Assembly: GCA_029721435.1 (NCBI GenBank)
Contig: CM056583.1
Coordinates: forward strand, 52,989,620-53,053,619
Length of the DNA stretch: 64,000 nt
Direction of reading: 5' to 3'
DNA from: Gymnothorax reevesii
Lineage: Eukaryota; Chordata; Actinopteri; Anguilliformes; Muraenidae
Of the stretch, positions 13,501 to 26,368 are shown one piece after another (position 1 is the first letter of the stretch; every line of letters starts with the position of its first letter). The notes below the pieces were generated by a model. It was not told the origin of the DNA. It made no database searches and was given only the letters and a program-made list of their open reading frames with translations. The translations under genes were made by a program, and so were the position numbers.

Positions 13501-15518
13501 AAAAAAAAAAATCTAAATTTCTAGCTTCCTTCATATTTTTCACATGCACTACAGTCGAATGATATCAGCCCTGCAACAGATGTGTACCCCGATTCCGTTT
13601 TTCTGTCAACGAGGAATGTCAGAGACATACTGTACACGACTGAATCCAAGCAGGCCAATTACATGACAAGGCGATGAATATTAATATAGAGGAACATGGC
13701 CCCAGCCTGTAGTAAAAGGCATAGCCCTGCTGCCTTCCCTTAGGTACTCCCATTAAAGACCTTGTCTGTATCCATGTCCCCATGTACCCTCGCACTCAGA
13801 CTTGGCTCACCGACTGATGCATTACTGAGCGGGCCACTTACTGCAAGCCACATGCCAGTAAAACACTTGCACATTACATCACAGGCAGGCAGTATGGAGA
13901 AGAAGAAATAGGACAGAGCCCATAACAGGACGGACTGGTTGCCACTGCTACCCATCGTATGGCTTGAGCCACTTCCTGACTGTAGTCACCTCAGATCCCA
14001 ATGAATTGATGATGCATACCAAGAGCTCTGGGAGACAGCTCTTGTTACTCTGCAGATTACGCTTTTGCTAAAGAGGTGATGAAGAATTCTAGACAAAGGG
14101 GAGAGCAGACACCAAAAAAGGAAGAGAAAATTGCTTTACAGTTTTAATTTTTGTTGTTTCTACATGTGTAGGCTACAGCTTGTGTATTTGCACTGTCCAT
14201 TCGACTAGCAGCAGTATCGGATTATAATTTGCACAGGCATAACAGTGAAACAAAATTAATTTGGAGTGTATGGAACTACTTTGAATGAAAATAACAGAAT
14301 TCTAAATCCAATATGAGTAATGTGTGTTTATATACGAGCCTGCTGCCACTTGTCGCTTAAGCCAAATGCAATAGCTGCATGGAAGCATAATGTTCCCACT
14401 TCCACTGCTGTGTCAGTGAATTCTGCACAACACATCTGATGGTCCCAGCCTGCTCTGCTCTAAACACGCCCAGTAGGGCTGGCCCGCTCTCTCCTGCATA
14501 AAACATGTTTTGACCTTGATAAAGTACTGCCAGTGGGCCCGCTAAAATGAGCCAGCAGTTAATGAATGGACTGTGATTGACCCCTGATACTCCAGCCTCT
14601 CCAGACTGATGTAAAAACTAGAGGGGGCATATTTTAGGATTTTCTCGACATGACAAGCTGTGATTACCAAAGGACTGCTTTACTTCACAGAGAACAGCAG
14701 TACAGGATATTTATCATCAATACTGCCTGATAAATGATAGATCATTTATATGATTTCTATTTCAATATCTAAATGATTTATATCATGGTATGAAAATGGT
14801 ATGGTATGAAAAATACAAAATATGAAACTAGGCCATATCATTGGGCATGATAAATATTTAACCCTAAACCTATAGTTTTGTATAAGCCATTTACACAGCG
14901 ATCAGAGGGACACATCGTGAAAATGACTTTCACCGAAAAATGAATGCAACAAAATAGTTAAGCGGGTCTTACACTCAAGTTTCAAAAGGAAATCATTATT
15001 TATGATGAGGGGGACAATTAAGAACAGTAAGTGTAATACTGTCAGGAGAAACTGTGCGTCTCCCACACAACACATATCTTATGTAAGCACTGGTATGCGT
15101 CTTTCTTTAGCCTATAAAACATAATTGTGCTGCAAGGTGGTTTGTAGGCTATGATATATTCAGACAGGAAAAGGACATCTTTGGATATGTTTGTGACATA
15201 CTAACTTCTTGAATAGTCAAGAATAAAATGCAGCATCGAGATATTAGGAAAATTTGACCAAAAGATAGCAGGCTAGAATGCACTTGAACTGTACATGTAA
15301 ATGAAGGTAATTGCTTTTATAAAGCCAGTGCTGCTCTAAAAGAATAAGAGAACCTATGGTGAACTTGCATTGTCAAATAAAGTACATAATGTCTGCTATC
15401 CAAAATGATAAGCTATTATTTTATTTATATTTTTACACCCAGTTATCTGCATTTAAACATCGCATAATCCTACAAGCTTCAGAATCTGCCATCACAGTCA
15501 TAAAAAAAAAAAAAATGT
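13501..15518. other. Intron stretch without recognisable gene
   Basis: AT-rich, with no conserved frame, inverted ends or tandem array found by eye. Confidence 0.4.
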
Positions 15519-15735
15519 GCTGCCACTAAACGTGGCCATGTGCCCCGCAAGTTCACGGAAATCGACTGGGGTCGGCATATCACACTACTACACATTGAAG
15601 CCAAAGATGAATGAAATTAGTCAAACCGTTCGTGAGATATCGCGTTCACAACAAACGGGCCGTGATGGACGGACGGACGGAGCTGAATACTATGTCCCCC
15701 GCTCCGCTCGCTACTGCAGTGGCGGGGGACAATAA
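15519..15735 (+). repeat. Unclassified repeat with GACGGACGGACGG run
   Basis: The stretch contains GTTCGTGAGATATCGCGTTC, then a GACGGACGGACGG run (15667-15679) and ends in GTGGCGGGGGACAATA. This arrangement recurs across fish and marine invertebrate genomes. The open frame across it (ISRSQQTGRDGRTDG) is the usual by-product of this repeat, not a gene. Confidence 0.5.
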
Positions 15736-16090
15736 TCGACCAATCAAACAATGGGAAATACTCTGCCTTGACGGTGCGTGACGTCATGAGGGCTGGACGT
15801 GTCTTTGGAGTGAGCGGAGTCACAGTGCAAGTACTGAAAGTTGTACTGATGATCAAGAGTGTTTTGAGAGATACCAGTAGTTTGAATTACAACCGATTGT
15901 TTGCTGGAAATCAATATTTAATCCTTGACAATGCCACAGTGCATGGTTGCTGGGTATTCTGACGAAACAAGCGATCCGAACCTGACTGACGTGACCTTTC
16001 ACCATTTTAGCTTTAATACAAAAGAGCTACTAGCCCAGGTGACATAGGCACCTTCTTCCAATCTGAACATGGCTGCTTTTTTATGCGTCT

Positions 16091-16311
16091 AATACCCAAT
16101 ATTTACTCTCAGTATCATAACCAACATTTACAGGCAGTCTTATACCAAGCATTTACATGCCGTCTTGTACCCAACAATTACACGCAGTCTTATACCCAAC
16201 ATTTACATGCAGTGTTCAACCCAATATTTACACGCAGTGTTACACCCAATATTTACACACAGTCTTATACCCAATATTTACACACAGCCTTTTACCCAAC
16301 ATTTACATGCC
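16091..16311 (+). repeat. 25-bp minisatellite, eight full units
   Basis: Units of exactly 25 bp start at 16110, 16135, 16160, 16185, 16210, 16235, 16260 and 16285, with a partial unit before (16091-16109). The unit consensus is CAGTCTTATACCCAATATTT followed by ACAYR. No unit differs in length. Because 25 is not a multiple of 3, the array encodes the same periodic peptide (TQYLHAVLYP-like) in all three forward frames, and all three are open. Confidence 0.92.
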
Positions 16312-16750
16312 ATTTGCAGTACAAAAAAAAATTTTTTTGGATTGTTTATCGTTTTAGATTGCTGAGATTATATACTTTATTTGGCACTGTAACTTGACTA
16401 TAGCTTTTCTTATCCTTAAAGGAAATTTCTGGAACATTAGTATGAAGTGTGGTGATATGACTATAAAACATAGTAAGAATCAAGTGTTTCAGCTTGGTAA
16501 ATTTTACTCCGTTTATCTTTTGTTTCAATTTGTACAGTCATTGTTAACCCATTTAAACTGGGACAGCATGAGCGCATTTTAACCTTTTAAACCGGGGACG
16601 CTGTTACGCATTTCTACCCATCAGGCTGGAAAAGCGGATACGTCATTTTGTTGTTTTCGTTACTTTTCCGACCATTTCCGGGCTCATAGCTGTTCTTTTA
16701 ATGGCACTTTATATTAGGGCAGATGCCATAGTAACACTTCAAGGCACTAT

Positions 16751-16970
16751 TATCCCCCGCCAACACGAAGTGGGAGGGGGATATAGGTTTGACCTCCGCC
16801 CGCCCGTCCTTCCGTCCGTCCTTCTGTATGTCCGAGATAAAATGGACAGCTTTACTCAGAAACTACTACGGATACAGTAACCAAATTTGGTGTGTAGCTT
16901 CAGACCATAAAGGCCTTGGTCGAGTTCGAAAATGAGAAGCGCACGATTGGCGGGGGATGTTGTAGACCAT
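16751..16970 (+). repeat. Unclassified repeat with GTCCGTCC run
   Basis: It opens with CCCCCGCCAACACGAAGTGG, carries CGTCCTTCCGTCCGTCCTTC, and closes with GATTGGCGGGGGA. The CCCCCGCC start and GGCGGGGG end are inverted, suggesting a small inverted-repeat element. It is related in layout to 15519-15735 and 18662-18905. Confidence 0.45.
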
Positions 16971-17043
16971 GTCGACTTGTTTTTTTATATTTTTATGTTT
17001 ATTTTTATTTTATTTGAACGAACACTTTATCATGCCTGCCACC

Positions 17044-17670
17044 CAGTAGCGGAGCTACGGGGGGCAAAGACACGTCCCTTTTAGTCCTGGCTAGATGTCA
17101 ATCATTTTCCTTTATTGACGTCTTTTCCAATTATTGTAATTGGCAACTGAAGACATGGTTTCTCACCATATGCAATCTAACAGCGATAAATAATTTACTT
17201 ATTAATTGGCCAATGCTTCGCGCGATTGAACTGGTCCGTGTTCCAATGAACCGCGGACTTTCACTCTCAGTATTTCCTGGGTTGATAAAAAAAAAACAGT
17301 GGCACCCCGCAGTTTAATAGCCTAGGTTATAAAAAGTGTGCGGCTCAAGCCATTTGCGTGAGAGTTAAGAGGTAGGCTAGCAGCACCTGTTAAGTGCGGA
17401 GCGCTCTCGGAGTGAACCTTTTGTTAATAATGAAGATGACTGAGAACAGGTCAGGATTTATAATTTTTTTATACGGCTGTTTTGTGCAACCCAATTCTCT
17501 GTTTCGCCACTGGGCTGAATTTAACCCGCGATTTAATCGCTGTTAGATCGCATGCGGAGAGAAACCGAGGCTTCAGTTGCCAATTACAATAATTGGAAAA
17601 TACGTCAATAAAGGAAAATGATTGAGGACTAAATGGGATGTGTCTTCACACCCCGGTAGCTCCGCCACTG
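17044..17670. mobile_element. hAT-like non-autonomous transposon, exact 8-bp target duplication
   Basis: The element starts CAGTAGCGGAGCTACGGGG and ends CCGGTAGCTCCGCCACTG. The flanks carry an exact 8-bp duplication CTGCCACC (17036-17043 and 17671-17678), diagnostic for hAT. The inverted ends are long: blocks such as CAATCATTTTCCTTTATTGA and CCAATTAT-GTAATTGGCAACTGAAG recur inverted near 17570-17630. The 627-bp interior has no transposase. Related ends occur at 35858-36503 and 43612-43735. Confidence 0.88.
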
Positions 17671-18661
17671 CTGCCACCTGTTCCAGAGAAAGATAAAATG
17701 TTTTTTATTCTCTAGTGCAGAACTTATACTTTTATTTATTAGGCCTCTTTATTCCGTTTGAGTTGTGCATGTTATGTAGATAGAGATTTGTTAATTATTT
17801 TATTGGTTTTATTATATTTTATAGTTTGTTCAGTGTTTTAAATATTGTGATGAAGATTTGCACAAATAAAAAACATAGTTCTCATGAAAGCCACAGGTGT
17901 AAGCGCTCAAATACTTTTTGAATTTTGCTTCTATCTGTTACAGAGGCTGAGATATCAGCTTTTTACTAGGCGTTGACACCTGGGTGCTGTTTTCCAGAAA
18001 ACCTCAGGTTTTAGGGGTTCTTTCAAAATCGCCCATAGGTTTTCATAGGCATTTTTTGAATAGGCCTCATGCCTAAATTGGTTAATTTAACTCACTTTCA
18101 TACAAGATTTCTGGACTTCAAAGACTGAAGTTAGTATCACACAATACTCACAGTGGTAAAATGAAAAGCCTTACAACACAGCTTTTTTTTCCCCCTTCAC
18201 ACTCGCAAATTCAAATAAAAATTAATGTCATCAGTACAGGATTAAGAAACAGAAACAGTTTGATAAATGACAATATAAAGTTTATTAATTAATTATTTTT
18301 TAATTTTTTAAAAATAACGTTATACTGCGTTCAGCATGGTGACTACTGAATCAGTGAAATCAAGTAATGGGAGTAGATGTCATATTCCACGTTGGAATGA
18401 CCTGGGGGACATGACAGTCAAAAACACTTGGATGAGATTTAATTGAAATGTCTATTTTCCATACCTTTAAACAGAAAGGTTGACAAGCTTTATTAATACA
18501 GCTCCATTCATACATACAGGACAGCTGACAGTCTTTTGCTGTCAACACAAAGACCTGAGCAATTACAAAGAAACAATTTCAGTAACTAAAGATACAAAAG
18601 TAAAATATAAAAAAAAACAAAACTGTAAATTAATGTGTACATAATTATGTGTAACATAACT

Positions 18662-18905
18662 GTATCCCCCGAACAAAGTTCGAGGATACTATGGATTGGC
18701 CTCGTCACGCGTCCGCCGCGTCCGCAGAGATTTTCTTGTGAACGCTCCACAGCCCACATAAGTGCACCGCTTCTTTTCAAATTTTGCAGGGACATGTATT
18801 ATGATAAGCTCACGACACCTATTGATTTTGGGTACTCTGAGACCATCTGGGCCCAACTGGGGGGCCTTCGGGAGATACATATGCTCGGTTGCCGAGTGCT
18901 CTAGT
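18662..18905 (+). repeat. Unclassified repeat with GTCCGCCGCGTCCGC core
   Basis: It starts TATCCCCCGAACAAAGTTCG and carries GCGTCCGCCGCGTCCGCAG. The layout (CCCCCG start, tetra/pentamer GTCC run, then a long non-coding tail) matches the other GTCC-type repeats in this window. Confidence 0.4.
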
Positions 18906-20710
18906 TTAATGTGTACTTTAAAGCCATCTTGCACAGAGTGCAAAATAGTGTGTTTAAGGCCTTTCTTTATTTTTTATAAAAACATATTTCTGATCTTCAG
19001 TACATGTATTCACAGGACCATGTTCTGACTGCATGTCTCCAGCAGACTCAGATTCTGCGGTAGTGTCTGTTTAGCTAGAGACCACAGCACCAGATCACCT
19101 GCTCCCAGCAAACATTTAACTTACCATGTTATTTTGGGAGAGGCCAGCAGCCACAGAATGTTCCAGAAGCAATCCCAATTTGTTTATACAAATATTGACC
19201 GAATGTTGGGAACACCCTCTCCCATTTCCAGGTATGTCAGTCCTCTCTCTCACACTCTCCCAATTCTTTTGAACTTGCTCATGTCATTCTAACCCAGCCC
19301 TTTCTTTCAAAGCTTGACCAGCAGTGGAGGTCACTGCTCTTCCAGAAGAGGATGGTGAAGTCACGGCACACGAAAAAGTGCAAGGAAATAATGAAAAAAA
19401 GAGACATCAGCTTTTCTTGGAGCCATTATGCAACAGCATTCACTTCGACAGTCAAAGCATCACCTCTTCCTCGACATTCATAAATAATTTATATTTCTAC
19501 AGTAAGGATTCAGAGAAGAACCAAATGTACTTTCACCCTGCACACAAAGTCGATAATCATGACTAAGTGTTGATCATAACCCATTGGCTGCACTGCACAT
19601 GTCCGTCAATTCGAGAAAAAAAGAAAAAAAAAACTTTAAGTTGTTATCTTCGGAGATGGATTGTAAGCAGGAAAACTTTTCTTGGCATTCCCAGAAAGAA
19701 CAAGCGGGACTGGAACAGCAATTAATGGCATAAGCCCATCAAAAGTGCCCTCAGCTAGTCAAAAACACAGAGTAGACTGCATTCTGACGGTGTTAAAAAT
19801 GCCCTGGTGAGACCGGCGCTGTTCGCGGGTGCATAAAATAAGGACCCTGGCTGGGATAACAGGAAGTAGAAGCTTATCAGTTCAGATGGAGGAGGCATTC
19901 AACTCTGCAGCTACATGGTACCTTTAATGCTCTGAGTACCTTCCAGTACTTTGTAGACCTTCATGCTCACTCAGAATTAGCATCAGAAGCCATGCCTGAC
20001 CAGCAGTGAGGTGAGAAAACAAGTAAGTAAAAAAAGTGGACCGAAGAAAATACTCATGTGACCCTTGTGCATCTCTTATGCTTCCCTGAGAGTTTTAAGT
20101 ATTGCAGTCACAGATCATACCCATACATGCAAAATACCATAGCCGTCACAGTGATGTCATATGGACAATTCAGTTGCATTAACAACCGCACATCCATCAT
20201 TTATACTGTATATAACACCGAATTTTTATTCTGGCAAAAAGAAAAAAAAAAAAAATGCATTCTGATACTGAAACACTTCTAAACTTTAATTGAGCCTCTT
20301 TCTTGCATTCAAAGATATTCAATTATGACTTGAAATTTATGGAGTGAATGCATGGCCAAAAAGTCACTTGATTTACCCTTGTGAAGTCAGTCGAGTTGTA
20401 TAAATATGTTTTACCCATCGGGCATAACAATGCACGCGTTTCCCTCAGATCCCACTTTGAGGAGAAAACGTGTCAAATTTGTACAGGAGCACGACGTTGA
20501 CACAAAGCTAAACCAATGACGTCACGACTTAGGCATTCTCAGGCCCAGTCTGCAGGACAATTTTAGAGGGATAATTAGTGCAATTCGGGTAGCAGAATGT
20601 AACAAAAAAAAAAGTTTTCGTCATTTCTAAAAAAGTTTTTGTTTCTTATATACTTCAAACAACCAAAAACAGGGGAAAAAAATACTAAACTTGCATTATA
20701 TACACTTTAA
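18906..20710. other. Intron stretch without recognisable gene
   Basis: Contains short A-runs (19618-19632, 20238-20254). No conserved coding segment or paired repeat ends were found. Confidence 0.4.
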
Positions 20711-21115
20711 AAGGGGACCAAACATGCTGATCCTTCTGTTAATACATATTAGTAATGCTATAATGTTGGTTTTCCATGCTCAACCTCTGAAAAGTTTCTA
20801 AACATAAGATACAGGGATTTTGCTGTAATCCAAGAATGTGATTTTGTGAGCGTGATTTCCTCCCCGAACAGCTCCTCCCGAGATCTTCACGAGATCTGGG
20901 TAAAACCTGACGTCAGGTTGTGCCGTCCAATTGGTACAGACCTAGCCAGAGCCAACCACTGCGCTGCCCACACCGGAAACTATTCTAGCAGGCACGAACA
21001 ACGGCAGATCATACTATGCCTTAGCAGCGTCTACACTTTTGGAAATACAAAAGAAGAACCACAGATCATTTTAGGTGCAATTTTGTTAGTATCTCCCCCA
21101 AAGCTACTTGTCTGT

Positions 21116-21350
21116 TTACTTTTGGATGCAAAAAAAACAAATATTTCTCTTCCAAAAGACGATTCCACCGGAAATCAGTGGGTAGTTTTTTTGTTTGCTG
21201 GCAGCAAACAGCCACGGCCAAAGGGAACGTTAGCTGCTTGTGCTCAGCATTTCACCAAAGACAGCTTTGTCAATAAAGGATAATTCAACACTCAATTCTC
21301 AAACCTGAAGCAGTTGCATCGATCAAGCGCTTGGAGCCACAAGCTGCAAG
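21116..21350 (+). pseudogene. THAP-type zinc-finger exon remnant (Kolobok-like)
   Basis: The frame that opens at 20846 ends in a segment with the THAP layout: DAKKTNISLPKD, then NQWVVFLF (the invariant Trp of THAP), and CAQHFTKDSFVNKG, which contains the Cys-x2-His ligand pair and the following Phe. Upstream, only one of the first two cysteine ligands can be seen (VCLLLDAK). A TAA at 21281-21283 interrupts the domain at a point where related proteins continue. After the stop the same frame reads FNTQFSNLKQL, which looks like the continuation. In intact elements this domain binds the transposon ends. The start of the exon and its splice sites are not clear. Confidence 0.6.
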
Positions 21351-21799
21351 TAACCATATAACTGCAAATAATGTAAGTGAAGCTAACGTGTTACGGGTGG
21401 CTAGCAGGACCGCTAGCGATAGTTAGCACTAACAACGGGCCTCAAACGCAGGCTTTGTAACATATCTGAAGATAAAGCCTGTATCTGTCGCGACTGTCCG
21501 TGACTCACAGGCACAGAAGCTGTAAGTTGCTTTTACTGCATAAGCCAACCTGACGCGATAGCCAGTTGATTGTGGCTGTAGCACAACGACTAACATAGCC
21601 AAGTTACTGTTGCTAATGTTTGTGTCCTAATTATGCAAGAGTGATGTCAGGGGAAATACTACAGAAGATGTGTGAACAAAAACCTCATTTGAAGCTAACT
21701 TCACTTCTAATACTTGTTTGTAATTTGGATGCTTAGTACAACTGGTCACAGTAACAGAACTTGCTGTCTGCAAAACATGTATTGCAAGGGTTTGTCTCT

Positions 21800-23010
21800 G
21801 TGGTTATGACCGCTCTGTTACCAGCTACTGCATGTTAGTTTGTGTGTCGTGCTAATTAAAAATGATCCTGGTTAACGTATATGCAGTAATTCTGATCGGT
21901 ATGCTTGTGCTACTTCGGTAAGCATCAATGTGGCAGTTTCATCATAACGTTGACCGATTGTAGCCACTACAGTTAGTGATCGCTTCACTTATCCATGACT
22001 GGGATCAGCCGGATACGTCACAAATGTCTGAGCAAGCTCTCTGCTGCTATCATGAAAGCAATGCGAAACGCAGAAGCTCTGCCGGTTTACAAATGATTTC
22101 TCAGCACAACCTTGACATAATTTCATCCCCCTTTAGAAATTGTTGTAGCTTATAAAAAGCCGAAAAAGGTGGAGATTAAATAGGCAATTCTTTCCTGTAG
22201 AAGTGATCAATTCGCTAGCTCCACATAAGCAACTAGTCCGCGCTAACGGAACTTATGGTCTGCAAAACCTGTATTATGTTCATAACATGACTGAGCTCTC
22301 TCTAGCTGTCGCGTACTATCCATAAAGCTGCTTTCACATCAGACACGACAGGAATTTTTCGCAGGACGATTAGCCTCCATTCAAAGTCATTGCAAAGACG
22401 CAAATACACGTTGTCAAGCAGCTTGCACACCGAATGCGAAAACAAATTTTTAAAAGTCATGACCGCTTATCAGCTACTGCATGTTAGTTTGCATGCTCTG
22501 CTAATTAAAAATGCTCCTGGTTAACTTATATGCAGAAATTATGATCGGTATGCTTGTGTTACTTCGGTAAGCATCAATTTGGCAGTTTCATCATAATGCT
22601 GCTTGATTGCCACTACAGTTGAAGTTAACTGGAGAGGTGCTGTGTGTGTCAGCCGAGTTGGGCTGCAGTTAGACTAGACATAGATTTTGCAGAGCTTGGG
22701 GTGCATTTTTGGGTGTTTATGAAATGATCGCTTCACTTATATATGACCGGGGTAAGCCTGATATAGTTCCAATAGCTGGGCAAGATCTGATACTACCGGT
22801 GAAAGCAACAGGGAAGCGCACAGGCTAATGTGTTCGGTATAACAAACGCTGCATTGCCATCGATCGAATATTAAATTCTTTCCTGTAAAAGTGATCAATT
22901 TGCTAGCTCCACATAAGCAACGGTTCACGCAGATGGAACTTACGGTCTGTAAAACCTGTATTCTGTTCATGACATAACCGGAGCTCTGTCTAGCTCTCGC
23001 ACGCCATCCA
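21800..23010. repeat. Imperfect tandem duplication inside the Kolobok-like element
   Basis: About 21815-22320 recurs at about 22460-23010. Shared blocks include CAGCTACTGCATGTTAGTTT (21822 and 22471), ACTTCGGTAAGCATCAAT and GCTAGCTCCACATAAGCAAC. The offset grows from about 650 to 688 bp, so the copies have since gained and lost bases. Confidence 0.8.
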
Positions 23011-23839
23011 AAATGCGAACATTTTCCGCGAGGAAAAGCTGGTCATTTCGAAGCAATAAGTAAACCATTACCACGGGTAATTTCCGGAAAGGCCGTTTAG
23101 CTTGGAGCTTTCGCCCCTCCATCATATACCAGCGCGGAAGCTGTTCGTTTCTCCACGCTAACAACACACCACAGCTATGCACACGAACCAGCAGGTCCCA
23201 ATACATACCGAAGCAGTCCATAAGCTGTTGGTCCACTTTTAGCTGCCCCTAACTGTCCATGTTTCCCTCAAAACTCAGACCCACCAGATTTCTAGGGTCC
23301 CCGGCCTACACTTGGGCATGTCATTCTACAAATGTGTCTATATGGGGTGGATTCTAGCTTCCCCTGCATCCTAGCTCGAAGTAGTAAAACCGCTGTACTC
23401 ACCAACTGTTGCCGTAGCAAACTGTAGCCGATAGCAAATTTGTGCTTGAGCTGCCAGACTTTCACACTGCGTCCTCCACTTTTGCCGTTGCATTTATTAG
23501 AACAAGCTAATTTCATTAGATCTATACATATGTACTGCGTTTTATAGCAGAATTTCCCTGCTGATTCCTCAGCTCAGATGGCAGACATGTCTCACGTTTC
23601 AGTGACACCGCATCGTCCCGCCTAAATCCGCCCTGCACAGAGCTGGCCAGTCAGAAGAAAGTGGGCACACAGGGAGTGTGCCTACAAATGGGTTTTTTTG
23701 AGAATGGCAGTACGAGCAAAATAAGTGCCCTTTTTTTATTTCGCGCAATCAGGAGTACTCTAGGGGAGTCAAAGACCAAAACAAACTTGGAAAAATAGCA
23801 TATTAGGTCCCCTTTAAAATTCTTCTTCTACAACAGGGT

Positions 23840-24130
23840 CGCGGGAGTGCTGTGGCTTACCCCACCTGACTACATAAGCAAAAAGCAGTGACACACCCTG
23901 GACAGCTCACCAATCCAATGCAGGGCTCACAGGCCATTTAGACCATTCACCCGCCCACACAAGCAACTCAGTCTCCAGTTAACCTGACCTGCAATACTGA
24001 CTGTGGGAGGAAACCCACGCAAACACAGATAGAGCATGCAAACTCCACACAAGTCCCAGGCTGGACATGAAACCACAACCTTCTTGCTGGGAGGCTGCAG
24101 TGCTACCCACTGCACTACTGCACCACCCTG
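23840..24130 (-). repeat. tRNA-derived SINE, reverse orientation
   Basis: On the minus strand the head (CAGGGTGGTGCAGTAGTGCA) carries an A-box-like start and the AGCAAGAAGGTTGTGGTTTC segment, followed by the GTTTGCATGCTCTATCTGTG and GTGGGTTTCCTCCCACAG body blocks. It is the same family as 9021-9175 with a longer tail. Confidence 0.75.
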
Positions 24131-26368
24131 CATAAAACCTGAACTGGGAAATTGATCTTTCTTTCTTTTTTTTTTTTTTTAATTCAGAACATTAGTATAA
24201 ATTGTAAGCCCTGAAAATAATGGTCATAACTTCAAATATTTCAAGTTGATGAATTGCCAGTTTATAGATGAGTAACTGCACTTTTTATTTAATTTTAATT
24301 CAACTTTCATTTGTTTTTCTAAAACCTTACAGGGTTTTCTTGCATGGGGTGAGGAAGGTTACATATCCGCAAGCCATACTAATACCCAGGCGTTGAAGAC
24401 GTTAGCAAAAATGGAGATAAATTTACCAAGGTGTAAACTTCAAGGCAATGAAGTAAATAGTGTTTTGGTGTTTAATGTGATGTAATTTAAGCTCAATTAA
24501 AGGCACTACAATTGTGTGGGATGCATCATAAAGGAGCTCCGAGCAACATAAAGAAAAGGCATCTGCTGTGTGCAAAAGAGGCTTTTCTGAGGTCAGTCAT
24601 CATGAGCAAATCAAAGCATCCGATATGCAGTAATCACAATATTAACACAATAATAAGGCCTATTGCTATAGTAAGGCCTATAACTGTGTGCCATGCCTGG
24701 ATTCAGATTTACTGAGTCAAATTAATTTAAAAAAAGAAGTCTAATTCTGCTCCTTCTCGACATTCAAACAAAAAGACTCATTCAATCAAATGGCTTCGAG
24801 AACATAAAATTTAAATCTTTTGAGGATTCCAGAGGGTACATAAAGAGACATTGGCAAAGCATTATTCATTGATTTTGTTCTGAAATAGCCAGAGATAAAG
24901 TTAATGTACCTGATGTAGAACATCAGACACGAGTCAATTACTCCTGCCAATCAGAGACAGACAGGTGAATGACTGTATGGCAGACATGCATTCACTCATG
25001 AGACACCCAGTATCATAAACAGCAAGGGCTTTATTAGTGCTTTTCTTGTCCTGAACTGATCTACATACAATCTCATCACTTTATGAAGTAAAGCAAGTTA
25101 AAGCAATGTGCCAGATGATTAATGGCATGAATGGCACACGTAAAAAGTCAAAAGGCAGCTTTCACTTTAAATGATTAAGAGTTCATGGGTGATTCTCCGT
25201 TACGTGTGTGACATTTGGAAGGTATTCTTGACATTTTTAAATGCACTGTACTTTAATTGGGTTGCAGATGGGGATCAATATAGGACAACCACAAGACACC
25301 TGGGCTTAACCATCAATGTGATGCAGCAACTTGGTATTTGCCTAAAATATTGGAAGTACAGGAGGGGAAAGAGGCTGCGTTATGTGTGTGACGCAGAAAA
25401 TGGGTCAGTCGCTACATTTAATTTACATTCCAAAAGTTCTGTGATTTGAATGAGGATTATGACACTTTGGCTTCAGCAACTTTAGCAGTTATTTCTGTTT
25501 GCAATAATAAAAACTTCAATAAAAATACCTTGCTCATTTGCATACTACAACCTCATTTGCATGCGTTGCGTGTGTGACGTCTTTGTTACGTGTGTGACCG
25601 CGTGCAAATACTGCAATGCTTAAGTCCTTTTCATTTAAATAAAATCATATCTGTGGCTATTGTGGGTCCTTGTAAGTAAGCATGGAGTGTGTTTAACATA
25701 CGTCCTTTGTACTCGCCAATGTTCATGATAAGAATGTTGGGTTTGGCAGTATTTACGTGGTAGACAGACGTGAACAACATAAACATTTCACAGGTTAGTT
25801 TTAGTCACCTTCAAATTGGAATTGTGAACAGCAAGGTTTCGTCTGAGGGAACGTTCTGACTGTAAAATAAGCAGTTTCTTTAAAGAGTAAGTGTGCTTGC
25901 TGATGCGGCTTTGGAGAAAAATGGACGAAACTCTGAACTTTATCATGGAGAAAAGGCATGTTTTTGGTTTGGAGAGGGTACTGGTGACCACTGATGTCCA
26001 GCTGCGCCTATATTGATAAAGTTATGCTAAATTAAACCAGAAAATAATTTATTCGTATTGAATTTCATGCATCAAAAGTTCATTTGTGTTAAAAATATGA
26101 TTATTTTATGATTTGACAGTGCGCCATTTTGAGGGCTGTGTGTGTTTAAGGAGCCACCGGCAGAGCTGTCTCATTTGGCTTCCTCTTTCAAAGCCAATAA
26201 GATTTAATGCTCTGAGACCACTAGTATTCTTCATCAGAGTTAAAGATCCCCAAAATGTATTGTTTTAACCCCCAGCTATTTTTCAATCCTAAGTATTTTT
26301 TCTTTTAATTATTTCAATGCAGAATTTTCATTAAGGTTTTTTATGTTTGCAGCCCAGTTTCTCTACCA

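Larger units (their letters stand above)
16548..18081. mobile_element. TTAA-flanked (piggyBac-like) non-autonomous element, host of a nested hAT element
   Basis: TTAA occurs at 16544-16547 and 18082-18085. Just inside, the left end CCCATTTAAACTGGGACAGC resembles the inverted right end CCAATTTAGGCATGAGG, and both share a GCATGAG core. CC-started ends at TTAA sites are the piggyBac pattern. No transposase is visible. A repeat (16751-16970) and a hAT element (17044-17670) lie inside. The end similarity is short and gapped, so the call is tentative. Confidence 0.42.
20711..23813 (+). mobile_element. Kolobok-like TTAA transposon relic with a THAP-domain exon
   Basis: Ends AAGGGGACCAAACATGCT (left) and, inverted, AGGGGACCTAATATGCTATT (right) are a well-known fish TTAA-target end type, and TTAA is present at 20707-20710 and 23814-23817. 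Kolobok transposases begin with a THAP zinc finger, and a broken THAP segment lies close to the left end (see 21116-21350). No catalytic transposase part is readable in the remaining 2.5 kb. The interior holds an imperfect tandem duplication (21800-23010). Confidence 0.68.

Noticed and set aside
16083..16397. 104-codon frame with a repeated peptide.
   Set aside because: It is the translation of the 25-bp minisatellite; the same peptide appears in the other two frames.
18507..18560. A TCATACATACAGGACAGC stretch checked as a possible SSBP exon 2 on the minus strand.
   Set aside because: The translation does not give LALYVYEYLL in any frame.
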